64,000 nucleotides of DNA. Source: Archangium violaceum (GTDB lineage: Bacteria; Myxococcota; Myxococcia; Myxococcales; Myxococcaceae). The stretch spans positions 10,791,501-10,855,500 of the forward strand of contig NZ_CP069338.1 in the NCBI RefSeq assembly GCF_016859125.1. Direction: 5' to 3'. Shown here one piece after another: positions 42,823 to 50,993 of this stretch. Below the pieces are notes generated by a model, which worked only from the letters and a program-made list of their open reading frames with translations, was not told where the DNA came from and did no database searches. Both the position numbers and the translations under genes were made by a program. The stretch's first letter is position 1; every line of letters begins with the position of its first letter.

Positions 42823-43455
42823 ATGAGTTCCTCAGGCCCGATCATCCGCATCCTGGTCGTCGACGATCATCCGGTGCTGCGCGAAGGGCTCAGCGCCATG
42901 ATCGCCGGGCAATCGGACATGGCGTTGATCGCCGAAGCGGAGAACGGCGAGCAGGCCTTGCGAGCCTTCCGCGAGCATCAGCCCGACATCACGCTGATGG
43001 ATGTGCGGATGCCCACGATGGGAGGCATCGATGCGATCACGGCGATACGCACGGAGTTCCCGACGGCACGAATCATCGTCCTGACGACCTACGAGGGCGA
43101 CGCACAGGCGCTGCGCGCCATCAAGGCCGGAGCATCCGGTTATCTGCTCAAGAGCATGCTGCGCAAGGAGTTGGTGGAGACGATACGCAGCGTGCATGCG
43201 GGACGTCGCCGCATCGCAGCGGACATCGCCTCCGAGATGGCCGAGCACGTGGCGGACGACGAGCTGACGGCACGAGAGCGTGACGTCCTGTCCTACGTCG
43301 CCGCCGGAAACGCCAACAAGGAAGTCGCCGCCCGGATGGGCATCTCCGAGGAGACGGTCAAGACGCACATGAAGAACGTCCTGACCAAGCTCGGTGCCAG
43401 GGACCGGACGCATGCGGTGGTTGTCGCGCTGAAGCGGGGAATCATCGACATCTGA
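42823..43455 (+). CDS. NarL/LuxR-type response regulator
   Basis: The 210-residue protein has a receiver domain with acidic pocket VVDDHP, phospho-acceptor Asp in LMDVRMP (about residue 59), Thr in VLTTYE and Lys in YLLKSM, and a C-terminal LuxR HTH (LTARERDVLSYVAAGNANKE, then ISEETVKTHMKNVLTKLG). It ends 20 bases from the stop of the convergent HisKA_3 sensor kinase, its obvious partner. Confidence 0.93.
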   Translation: MSSSGPIIRILVVDDHPVLREGLSAMIAGQSDMALIAEAENGEQALRAFREHQPDITLMDVRMPTMGGIDAITAIRTEFPTARIIVLTTYEGDAQALRAIKAGASGYLLKSMLRKELVETIRSVHAGRRRIAADIASEMAEHVADDELTARERDVLSYVAAGNANKEVAARMGISEETVKTHMKNVLTKLGARDRTHAVVVALKRGIIDI

Positions 43456-43475
43456 GACCGGCACGCCCCGGCGGC

Positions 43476-45173
43476 TCAGCGGCCTCCCCCCACGATGCGC
43501 CCCAAGCGGTTGCGCCAGGCACACTTCTGAGCGCCGAGATACGCGGCCCTGGCCGGCACGCGTAGCTCCACTTCCGTCCCGGACTCGCTGCGGCACGAGA
43601 TGTCGAGCCGCGCGCCGATCTTCTTCGCCCGCTCGCGCATTCCCGACAGGCCCCAGTGTCCGGGCCGTCCACCGGCCTGTAGGAATTCCACATCGACGCC
43701 GCGTCCATCGTCGCGGACGCGCAGACGGAGCTCCCGGCAGTCATAGGTGAGCGCCACCTCGATCCGCTGCGCATCCGCATGTTGGAACGCGTTCACCAGC
43801 GCCTCGCGACCGATGCGGAAGACCTCGTCGCGAACGATCGGCTCCAACGGCGTGGGCTGCCCCTCCACCACCACATGGAAGCCCGCGGAATGGTCCTGCC
43901 CGAACTCCTCACCCACCTTCGCGAAGGCATGGGACAGGCCCCTGGTATGCTCCGAAGCAGCGCGCAGATCCTTCACCCGGTCGCGACTCTCGACCAGAAC
44001 GTTGTCGGCCCGGTCCAGCGCATCCTCCATCGCGTTGCGCACGGGGTCTCCCACCGGGAGCATCTCCGCCACCGACTGGAGGCGCAGGACCACCCCCTGA
44101 ACGCCCTGTAACAGCGTGTCGTGCAACTCGCGAGCGATGCGCTCTCGCTCGCGGTGACGTTCCTCCAGCAGGCCGCGCATGCGCACCCGCATCTGGCGCA
44201 ATCGCAGCAGGAACAACCCCCACAGGCCCGCCAGGACCACGGCGAGGCACGACGCACGGAACCACCACGTCTGGAAGATGCCCGGCACCGCATGGATCCA
44301 CAGCCCGCCATCGGGCATCTCCAGGATTCCGGCGACACCCCGCAGGGGCTCGCTGCTGGCCACGGCCAGGGGATGGAAACGCTGCCCGTCGAAATGGACG
44401 AGGCCGAGCTGCCCACCCACCCACAACCGCCGCCCGGCGCGTAGCGCGGTCCCCAGTCCCACGTCGAGCCCCTCCGTGGCGCCGTAGCGGAGCACGAGAC
44501 CGTTGTCGACCATGACGATCCTGTTGTCGTGGTACCCCAGCCAGACGCGGCCCCGCGCGTCGGTCGTCGCGGAATAGATGCGTGCCACCTCGGTCGTGCC
44601 GAGCTGTGGGTCCATGCGTGTCCACACGCCGTCCTTCCAGCGCAGCAGCCCGCCCGTCGACATCGCGACCCACAACGCACCGGCCGCGTCCTTCGTCATC
44701 GCCTGGACCTGCTGAAAGGTCTCTTGGGATGGAATCGTGGCAACGCGCACGGGACGGTCGTTTTCAATGCGCCAGATGCCGTCCGAGGTCCCCAACCACA
44801 CGGTGCCTTCCGGATCGCGATACGCGCAGCGGACAGGTTCACCGAGCTCGGTGAACTCGACCTGCTTGTCGTGCAGCCGCATCAGGGGCCGGTTGGTGCT
44901 GCCCGCCCAGATCGCCCCATCGTTACCCGCGGCCAGGGCGAAGTCATGTGAGCCGCGCGGAAACTCCGCCAGCACCAACGAGCTGTGACGGAAGCAGTCG
45001 AGACCACCACTGGTGCCGACCCAGAGGGTCCCTTCGCGGTCCTGGCCGATGCCGCGGTCGCGGTCATTCGCCCGCGCGGTGGCGGTCACGCCGTACGACA
45101 GGAACAGACAGAGCCACGACAGGACCCATCGGTGCCACGACAGCTCCCTGCGGTGGCTCGTCGTATCCATCAT
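43476..45173 (-). CDS. HisKA_3 sensor histidine kinase with shortened propeller sensor
   Basis: The 565-residue protein has a signal/anchor (about 12-35), propeller repeats (GQDREGTLWVGTSGGLDCF, DPEGTVWLGTSDGIWRIEND, DARGRVWLGYHDNRIVMVDN), one membrane segment (about 265-290, WWFRASCLAVVLAGLWGLFL), HisKA_3 dimerisation with phospho-acceptor His in RIARELHDTLLQGVQG (about 350) and an HATPase domain. Family members are usually near 1000 residues, with two seven-bladed propellers and a Y_Y_Y domain before the membrane. Here DGGLWIH runs straight into VPGIFQTWWFR, so blades and the Y_Y_Y domain are deleted in frame. GGAG 7 bases upstream supports ATG 45173. Confidence 0.85.
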   Translation of the reverse strand: MMDTTSHRRELSWHRWVLSWLCLFLSYGVTATARANDRDRGIGQDREGTLWVGTSGGLDCFRHSSLVLAEFPRGSHDFALAAGNDGAIWAGSTNRPLMRLHDKQVEFTELGEPVRCAYRDPEGTVWLGTSDGIWRIENDRPVRVATIPSQETFQQVQAMTKDAAGALWVAMSTGGLLRWKDGVWTRMDPQLGTTEVARIYSATTDARGRVWLGYHDNRIVMVDNGLVLRYGATEGLDVGLGTALRAGRRLWVGGQLGLVHFDGQRFHPLAVASSEPLRGVAGILEMPDGGLWIHAVPGIFQTWWFRASCLAVVLAGLWGLFLLRLRQMRVRMRGLLEERHRERERIARELHDTLLQGVQGVVLRLQSVAEMLPVGDPVRNAMEDALDRADNVLVESRDRVKDLRAASEHTRGLSHAFAKVGEEFGQDHSAGFHVVVEGQPTPLEPIVRDEVFRIGREALVNAFQHADAQRIEVALTYDCRELRLRVRDDGRGVDVEFLQAGGRPGHWGLSGMRERAKKIGARLDISCRSESGTEVELRVPARAAYLGAQKCAWRNRLGRIVGGGR

Positions 45174-45600
45174 CCGCGCTCCTTCCGTGACACGAAACAT
45201 TTCCCATACCTCTCGAACCAGGTGCGGGAAATCCCTCGAAAGGGGGAGGAAGCGTCATACCTCCTTCGTGGGAGTCCGCGCCCCCCTTCGGACGGTAGCC
45301 AGCCCTCACTCGTTCTCGTGAGGCATTCACCCCATCGCTCTGAGACAGTCTTCGACACGCCTGTACATGAACGACTGATCCATTTCCAAATAATTGCCTC
45401 CAAATCCATTCCAAAACAAAGACAACAATCCCCTGTCCATCATGCTCACCGGAACAGAATACGAACGGCTGCTGTCCAGCCTGCGACTGAAGCGCCCGTG
45501 GGCGATAGGAAATGCGCACTCCGGGAACGCACCGCTGGAGGGCGTGGTCGGGGCGCGAATGGCCGTACGCGTGCAAGACAACAGGATCGATCACGGACCG
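45174..45600. other. Intergenic region, relatively AT-rich
   Basis: The segment around 45360-45440 is markedly richer in A and T than the rest of the window. It probably contains the minus-strand promoter of the histidine kinase. An 80-codon plus-strand frame (45394-45636) has no family I recognise except for its last 11 codons, which match the start of an NRPS adenylation domain. Confidence 0.45.
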
Positions 45601-45890
45601 TGGCGGTCGGTGCTGGATCTACTCGAGCAGCAGTGAGGGCGACATGCCGACCGTGTCGCGATGGCGGACGCGGCCGTCGAGGTGACGTACGCACAGCTAC
45701 GGGAGCGGACCCGGCGCCTGGCCGGGATGCTGCGAGCCAGGGGAATCGGGCGCGGTGATGTGGTCGCGATCGTGATGGACCGCGGGCCCGCCTTCGTCGA
45801 GACCGCGATCGCCGTCTGGCGAAGCGGCGCGGCCTATCTCCCGCTGGCCCCCGCGCACCCGGCGGCATGGCGTGAGGACGTCATTCGGAG
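45601..45890 (+). pseudogene. NRPS adenylation-domain fragment
   Basis: The frame reads WRSVLDLLEQQ, then a TGA at 45634, then GRHADRVAMADAAVEVTYAQ with LRERTRRLAGMLRARGIGRG and VWRSGAAYLPLAPAHPA. This is the N-terminal ~90 residues of an AMP-binding domain of a nonribosomal peptide synthetase. It has an in-frame stop and ends abruptly before any core ATP motif (no SGTTG-type A3), joined to P450 sequence in another frame. It is a deletion remnant of a biosynthetic gene cluster. Confidence 0.75.
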
Positions 45891-45935
45891 GGTGGGGCGG
45901 CCCTGGTTCCGGAGACGCATTTCCATTCCTATCCG

Positions 45936-46440
45936 ATGCCCAAGGACTGGCGGCGCCCGCTGGACCCTCCGGCTGAGTACAAGCGCCTCAGGAAAGAGGC
46001 TCCGATCACTCGCGTTCGGGTGTGGGACGGCAGCACGCCATGGCTGATCAGCCGTTACGAGGACGCCCATGCGGCCCTCGGCGATCCGCGGCTGAGCCTG
46101 GACTTCAGGCTGCCGGGATTCCCTCACACGTCGCCCACATCGGCGGCCCGGCTGGAACGGACCTTCCCGTTCCCATTCCGCGCCGATTCGGAGTACCGGG
46201 TCCAGCGGGCCATGCTCGTGCAGGAGTTCTCGTCGCGGCGGATGGAAGTCCTGCGACCGCGAATCCAGCGCACCGTCGACGAGGCGCTCGACGCGATGCT
46301 GGCCGGGCCGAGGCCCACCGACCTGATTGCGGCCTTCGCTCTCCCCGTGGCCATTCGCGTCATCTGCGACCTGCTCGGCGTCTCCCACGACGACCATGTG
46401 CGCCTGCATGGCCTCAGCTGCACGATCGGCTCCCCGCGAC
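45936..46440 (+). pseudogene. Cytochrome P450 N-terminal fragment
   Basis: The frame encodes SYPMPKDWRRPLDPPAEYKR, then TPWLISRYEDAHAALGDPRL, YRVQRAMLVQEFSSRRMEVL and PTDLIAAFALPVAIRVICDL followed by LGVSHDDH. These are the helices B to E of a bacterial class P450 (CYP105-like). The I helix, ExxR and heme-binding Cys are absent: similarity ends near 46440 and the frame runs on to 46571 without homology. Together with the adenylation fragment it is what remains of a secondary-metabolite cluster. Confidence 0.8.
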
Positions 46441-46528
46441 ACTGGGAGAGTCTGAGCCCCAACAACACACGATCGTCTGTCTCTAGAGGGGCGCTTGGAT
46501 TTCCTCGCGGCTCTCGCCCAATAAAAAT

Positions 46529-46557
46529 GGCCCCATGCACCCTATGTGCATGGGGCC
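46529..46557 (-). terminator. Rho-independent terminator of the NtrC-type gene
   Basis: GGCCCCATGCAC and GTGCATGGGGCC form a perfect 12-bp stem with a 5-base loop. On the minus strand the hairpin is followed by ATTTTTATT, the typical T-tract. It lies about 120 bases past the stop of the gene at 46674-48320. Confidence 0.85.
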
Positions 46558-46626
46558 TGCTACCCGTCTGAACATGACGGGGAGCGCCGAGAACCTTCGT
46601 CCCGAGCCAACTCGGGAACCTCTATA

Positions 46627-46659
46627 CCCTCACCCCGTCCCTCTCCCAGAGGGAGAGGG
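46627..46659. repeat. REP-like dispersed palindrome (copy 1)
   Basis: CCCTCACCCC, then CCCTCTCCC-AGA-GGGAGAGGG with a perfect 9-bp stem. It lies 15 bases past the stop codon of the minus-strand NtrC-type gene. Nearly the same sequence occurs at 57228-57259, also just past a stop codon. Confidence 0.75.
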
Positions 46660-46673
46660 TCTAACTCCCGGGA

Positions 46674-48320
46674 TCAGAATTCGGCCGTGGCCCTAGGGTC
46701 CACGATTCCGCATTCCTTGATCTTGTAGAGCAGCGCCTTGTAGCTGATGCGCAACTTGCCCGCCGCTCTCCTCTTGTTCCAGGCCGTGCGCTGCAGCATC
46801 GCCAGGATCGCCTCGCGCTCGGCCAGCATCGCCGCCCGCTTGCCAATGTCCTTCAGCGACATCTCCCCCTCCGGCACGCTCGGCGGCGGAGGCGGAGGTT
46901 GTGGCACGTCGAACGGGTTCGCGTAGCGCACCGGCGCCACCTGATTCACCGGCACCTCCACCGGCGGCACCACCCCTCGCGACGGCATCTCCAGGACCTG
47001 CACCGAGCCACCCGCTCCCGCCGCCGTCACCGCCGGCATCGCGGCGGGGACCGGCACCCGGAGCGTCGGCGCGGGAGGCTCCACGTCCCCGTCTCCCGCG
47101 TAGGACGTCGGCAGCGAGGGCGCGCTCGCCGGCGTCCTGCCCCCGGCTCGCAGCTCGTCCAGCACCAGCGTCGGATCCTTCAGCACGCACAGCCGGCGCA
47201 CCATGTTCTCCAGCTCGCGCACGTTGCCCGGCCACTCGTACTCGGTGAAGGCCCTCAGCACCTCGGGCGGCAGCTCCGCCACCCCGCTCATGTACTGCCG
47301 CCCGTACTTCTTCAGGAAGTGGTCCGTCAGCGGAACGATGTCCTCGGGACGCTCGCGCAGCGCCGGCAGCCGGATGGCCACCACGTTCAGGCGGTAGAAC
47401 AGGTCCTCGCGGAAGTTGCCCAGCTCGATCTCCCGCTCCAGGTCGCGGTTCGTCGCCACCACCACGCGGCTGTCCACCCGGACGCTCTTCTTGCCGCCCA
47501 CCCGGAAGAACTCCTCGTCCTGCAGCACCTGCAGCAGCTTGGCCTGCAGCCGGATGGCCATCTCGCCGATCTCGTCCAGGAAGATGGTGCCCTGGTCCGC
47601 CAGCTCGAACTTGCCCGGCTTCTCCGCCGTCGCGCCGGTGAAGGCGCCCCGCTCATGGCCGAAGAGCTCGCTCTCCAGCAGCTCGCCCGGCAGCGCCGCG
47701 CAGTTCACCTTGATGAACGGACGGTTGCGCCGGTTGCTGCGCGCGTGGACCTCGCGGGCAATCACCTCCTTGCCCGTACCGGACTCGCCCAGGAGCAGCA
47801 CGGGCACGTCCGTGTCCGCGATGCGCTCCACCAACGCGCGCACCCGGCGCATGGCCGGCGAGTGCGAGATGAGGACACGCTCCCCGCTCGACTCCTCCCG
47901 GGCCGTCGCCGCGCTCGCCACCTGCGCGCCCGCGGTGCCCTGCCTCGCCGGCATGCGGCTGCCCAGGGCCCGGCTCATCGCGTCTTCCAGCTCGTCATTG
48001 CTGAAGGGCTTGGACAGATAGTCGCTGGCGCCCAGCTTCATGGCGCGCATGGCGTCCTCGGCCCCGGAAAGGGCCGAGAGCACGATGACGGGCGCGCCAC
48101 CTCCGGAGGCCCGGTAGCGCCGCAACACCTCGAGCCCGCTCATCTCCGGCATCATCACGTCCAGCAGCACCACGTCGAATGAGCCACCGGAGAGCATCTC
48201 CAGTGCCTGGGAGCCACTCGACGCGCAGCGCACCTGGTACCCCGAGCTGCTGAGCAGCTCGGCGAGGAACGTCCGCACCTGCTCCTCGTCGTCCACCACC
48301 AGCACCGCGATCCGATCCAT
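46674..48320 (-). CDS. NtrC-family sigma-54-dependent response regulator
   Basis: The 548-residue activator has a receiver domain (VLVVDDEEQ, LLDVMMPEMSG with Asp about 53, VLSALSG, YLSKPF), an AAA+ domain (Walker A LLLGESGTGKEVIAREVHAR, ELFGHERGAFTGATAEKPGK with the sigma-54-contacting GAFTGA, Walker B GTIFLDEIGEM), a long Pro-rich linker and a C-terminal Fis-type HTH (MLQRTAWNKRRAAGKLRISY). It turns on sigma-54 promoters when phosphorylated; no cognate kinase gene is adjacent. ATG 48320 follows GGAGGCGAGGGG. It could act on promoters such as that at 5291, but nothing here links the two directly. Confidence 0.93.
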   Translation of the reverse strand: MDRIAVLVVDDEEQVRTFLAELLSSSGYQVRCASSGSQALEMLSGGSFDVVLLDVMMPEMSGLEVLRRYRASGGGAPVIVLSALSGAEDAMRAMKLGASDYLSKPFSNDELEDAMSRALGSRMPARQGTAGAQVASAATAREESSGERVLISHSPAMRRVRALVERIADTDVPVLLLGESGTGKEVIAREVHARSNRRNRPFIKVNCAALPGELLESELFGHERGAFTGATAEKPGKFELADQGTIFLDEIGEMAIRLQAKLLQVLQDEEFFRVGGKKSVRVDSRVVVATNRDLEREIELGNFREDLFYRLNVVAIRLPALRERPEDIVPLTDHFLKKYGRQYMSGVAELPPEVLRAFTEYEWPGNVRELENMVRRLCVLKDPTLVLDELRAGGRTPASAPSLPTSYAGDGDVEPPAPTLRVPVPAAMPAVTAAGAGGSVQVLEMPSRGVVPPVEVPVNQVAPVRYANPFDVPQPPPPPPSVPEGEMSLKDIGKRAAMLAEREAILAMLQRTAWNKRRAAGKLRISYKALLYKIKECGIVDPRATAEF

Positions 48321-48390
48321 CCCCTCGCCTCCCCTCACCCTGTCCATCTCGATTCACTCCGTGGGACGTCCCTGTCGGGTCCGCCCCTCG

Positions 48391-49341
48391 TCAAACCGTC
48401 AGTCCCATCCCAGCCGCCCCTGCCCCCCGGCGCTCCTCGCGAGCCCTGCGAAGGGCCTGCAACGAGCTGCTCAGCAACTGCACGGGCGTCCCCACCACAT
48501 CCGGATAGCTCACCGCGCCCAGCGTCAACGAGGGGCGCAGCACCCGTCCCTCCACCTGCAACCGGGCCAGGGCGAAGCGCTCGCTCACGCGCGCCATCAC
48601 GTCCGGCACGCCCTCCGCCGGAGTCCCCGGCAGCAGCACCGCGAACTCCTCCTCGCCCACCCGGGCCACCATGTCCGCCTCGCGCACCGTCTGGCCGAAC
48701 ACCACCGCGCTGTAGACGAGCAGGCGCTCGGCCAGCGTCCGGCCGGACGCCTTGCGCAGGGGACGGAAGTCATCGAGCGACCCCGTCACCACCGAGAAGG
48801 TGCCCCCGAAGCGCTCGGTCCGCCTCATCTCCAGGGCGATGAGCTCCAGCAGGAAGGCGCGGGTGTACAGCCCGGTGAGCGGATCGCGCAGCGCCGCCGA
48901 GCCCGCGTCCTCCGGGACGATCGCCCGGCGCACCGCCGCCTTCAGGCGCAGCTGGGCGCGCAACCGCAGCACCAACTCCTCGCCCGAGCCGGAGCGCGGA
49001 ACGATGTCCACGCACAGCCCCTTTTCCAGGCAGTAGCGGTACGTCTCCGGCTCCCCGGAGTCCACCAGGTACAGCATGGGCACCGCGCCCCGGCCCATCT
49101 GCCGCAGCCGTCGCGCCACTGAAATCGCCGCGTAGTCCGGCGGCTGGGCCGCCAGCACCACCGCGTCCGGGCGGATGGCCTCGAACAATGGCCCCGCCGC
49201 GTCGAAGCGCGTCACCGGCACCACCCGGAAGCCCGCCTCGCCCAGGACGACCCGGGTCCTCTCCAGGTCTCCCGCTCGCGGCTCCACCACCAGCACCGTC
49301 AGCGGCTGCTCCGCCCTTTTGTGCTTGCGCTTCAACGCCAC
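48391..49341 (-). CDS. Receiver-like plus degenerate GGDEF domain protein
   Basis: The 316-residue protein has an N-terminal receiver-like domain (TVLVVEPRAGDLERTRVVLG) and a GGDEF-fold domain from about residue 150 (LRDPLTGLYTRAFLLELI). The signature loop is RVGEEEF, with the second Gly of GGDEF replaced by Glu, and the usual FKxxND substrate-binding segment is DFRPLRKASG. Diguanylate cyclase activity is therefore doubtful; it may bind GTP or a partner instead. The receiver phospho-acceptor is also unclear. GTG start. It lies 70 bases upstream of the NtrC-type gene in the same direction, probably in one operon. Confidence 0.78.
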   Translation of the reverse strand: MALKRKHKRAEQPLTVLVVEPRAGDLERTRVVLGEAGFRVVPVTRFDAAGPLFEAIRPDAVVLAAQPPDYAAISVARRLRQMGRGAVPMLYLVDSGEPETYRYCLEKGLCVDIVPRSGSGEELVLRLRAQLRLKAAVRRAIVPEDAGSAALRDPLTGLYTRAFLLELIALEMRRTERFGGTFSVVTGSLDDFRPLRKASGRTLAERLLVYSAVVFGQTVREADMVARVGEEEFAVLLPGTPAEGVPDVMARVSERFALARLQVEGRVLRPSLTLGAVSYPDVVGTPVQLLSSSLQALRRAREERRGAGAAGMGLTV

Positions 49342-49463
49342 CGTGTCCCCCGTCCGGCCAGAACCTTTTTCCTCATCGTTCCTCCGGCGTACTTCCCAGG
49401 TTTACAGTCCTACCCACCCCTGCCCTTTCCATCCCCTTGTTTTTCCTGGGGTTGGGAAGGGAC

Positions 49464-49742
49464 TTACTCCCCGTGCGCACCTGAATCAGCAACTGGCGTG
49501 CCATTTGTCGCCCGACGGAGACACGCCTCGACCTCCGATTCCACCAGGCGGTGCTTGAAGGTGTCACGGTCGTCGATGATGACCACCGGGATGTCGTACC
49601 GCCAGGCGGCGAAGGCGGCGGGATCTGCCCGGATGTCCTCCTCCACCAGGTCGAAGGGGAGGCGCTCGCGTAGCCGCTCCAGCACTTCCCTGGCCTGGTC
49701 GCAGAGGCAACAGTTGGGTTTCGAGTAGAGTCGGACAATCAT
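49464..49742 (-). CDS. Glutaredoxin-like thiol protein
   Basis: A 92-residue thioredoxin-fold protein starting MIVRLYSKPNCCLCDQAREV, with a CCLC redox motif at residues 11-14, a cis-Pro region in YDIPVVIIDD and the small all-in-one size of the DUF836/YbbN-unrelated glutaredoxin branch. It likely reduces a specific disulfide or delivers reducing equivalents. The start is 21 bases from the divergent start at 49764, so the promoters overlap. Confidence 0.82.
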   Translation of the reverse strand: MIVRLYSKPNCCLCDQAREVLERLRERLPFDLVEEDIRADPAAFAAWRYDIPVVIIDDRDTFKHRLVESEVEACLRRATNGTPVADSGAHGE

Positions 49743-49763
49743 TCGGTCGAAGGATGTGACGCG

Positions 49764-50936
49764 ATGCGCGGTCTGTCAGGTGACTTCTCGACGATGCCCC
49801 TCAAGGATCTCGTCGCGTACCTGGGCAGCCGGCGGGCCACGGGAACGCTGAGGGTCATGCGGGCAGGCGTGCGCAAGCTCATCCTGCTGCGTGACGGGCA
49901 GGTGCTGAGCGCCAGTTCCAACCAGCCGCGCGAGTTCCTGGGCCAGTTCCTCATCAACATGGGGCACCTGACCGAGGAGCACTTCAGCAGGGCCTATGCC
50001 ACCCAGCGCGAGACGCGGGTGCCGCTGGGGAAGATATTGGTGATGACCGGGCTGGTGGCCGAGCAGACGGTCCGCGGCACGCTCACCCTGAAGTTCCGGG
50101 AGACGCTGCTGGACATGTTCCGCTGGGAGGAGGGCGAGTTCTCCTTCGACGCGGGCGCGGTGCCAGAGGTGGAGGGCGTGGATGCGCGCGTGGAATTGAC
50201 GGACATCCACCGGGAGGGCGAGTTCCGCGAGACGGCGTGGCAGGCCATCCGTGGGGCGTTCCCCTCGGGGAACCTGTACCTGACGGTGGACGAGAGCCGG
50301 CTGCCGGAGCCGCCCAGGCCGGGCACGCTGGACGCGAAGCTGGTGAAGCGCATCCGCGAGGGGCTGACGCTCGACGAGATGACCAAGGTGCTGCACGCCT
50401 CGGACTTCCTGGTGTACCAGCGGCTGTACGCGCTCTACCGGCTGGAGGCGGTGAAGGTGCAGAGCAAGCCACCGGCGGGGCGCCAGCGGCCCGCGCCGTC
50501 CGAGGACGAGGACGAGGCGCAGGTGGTGGACGTGGATGTGATCGGCGCCGAGTCCCCCACGGCCGAGGTCATCCAGGCGGCGCAGTCGTTCCTCGAGAAC
50601 GGCAACTTCCGGGATGGCGAGGCGCTGGCGCGGCGGGCGCACGAGATGTCGGCCACGCCGGAGACGGAGGAGCTGCTGCGCTCGGCGGAGGCCGCGCTGT
50701 TGGGGGCGCTGCGCCGGGAGATGCTGGACAAGCCCCAGGTGCCCTCGCTGCTGGTCTCGACGGCGCAACTCAAGACGACGCAGCTCAGCGCGCCCGAGCG
50801 CTACCTGCTGTCACGCATCGATGGCAAACGCGATCTGGGAGCCATCATCAGCGTGTCCCCGCTGAAGGAGTTGGAAGCATTGAAGTACTTCCAAGCCTTC
50901 GTGGACACCGGGCTGGTGAAGCTCACCCCGCGGTGA
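49764..50936 (+). CDS. DUF4388 (PATAN) domain protein
   Basis: The 390-residue protein begins with GLSGDFSTMPLKDLVAYLGS and TGTLRVMRAGVRKLILLRDG, the DUF4388/PATAN module frequent in Myxococcota and cyanobacteria and linked to two-component signalling. A second similar segment (GLVAEQTVRGTLTLKF) spans residues about 90-150. The remainder is helical with an acidic linker (about 245-260) and a C-terminal domain (PERYLLSRIDGKRDLGAIIS) also found in these proteins. Cytoplasmic; probably a scaffold or signalling adaptor. Confidence 0.82.
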   Translation: MRGLSGDFSTMPLKDLVAYLGSRRATGTLRVMRAGVRKLILLRDGQVLSASSNQPREFLGQFLINMGHLTEEHFSRAYATQRETRVPLGKILVMTGLVAEQTVRGTLTLKFRETLLDMFRWEEGEFSFDAGAVPEVEGVDARVELTDIHREGEFRETAWQAIRGAFPSGNLYLTVDESRLPEPPRPGTLDAKLVKRIREGLTLDEMTKVLHASDFLVYQRLYALYRLEAVKVQSKPPAGRQRPAPSEDEDEAQVVDVDVIGAESPTAEVIQAAQSFLENGNFRDGEALARRAHEMSATPETEELLRSAEAALLGALRREMLDKPQVPSLLVSTAQLKTTQLSAPERYLLSRIDGKRDLGAIISVSPLKELEALKYFQAFVDTGLVKLTPR

Positions 50937-50953
50937 ATCGGGTTGCGCATGCT

Positions 50954-50975
50954 CCCCCTCCCAGAGGGAGAGGGG
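50954..50975. repeat. REP-like dispersed palindrome (variant copy)
   Basis: CCCCCTCCC-AGA-GGGAGAGGGG forms a near-perfect stem with one bulge, related to the palindromes at 46639-46659 and 57239-57259. It is located between the convergent DUF4388 and penicillin-binding-protein genes and may act as a transcription stop. Confidence 0.55.
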
Positions 50976-50993
50976 ACCTCCACGGTAACGGAC

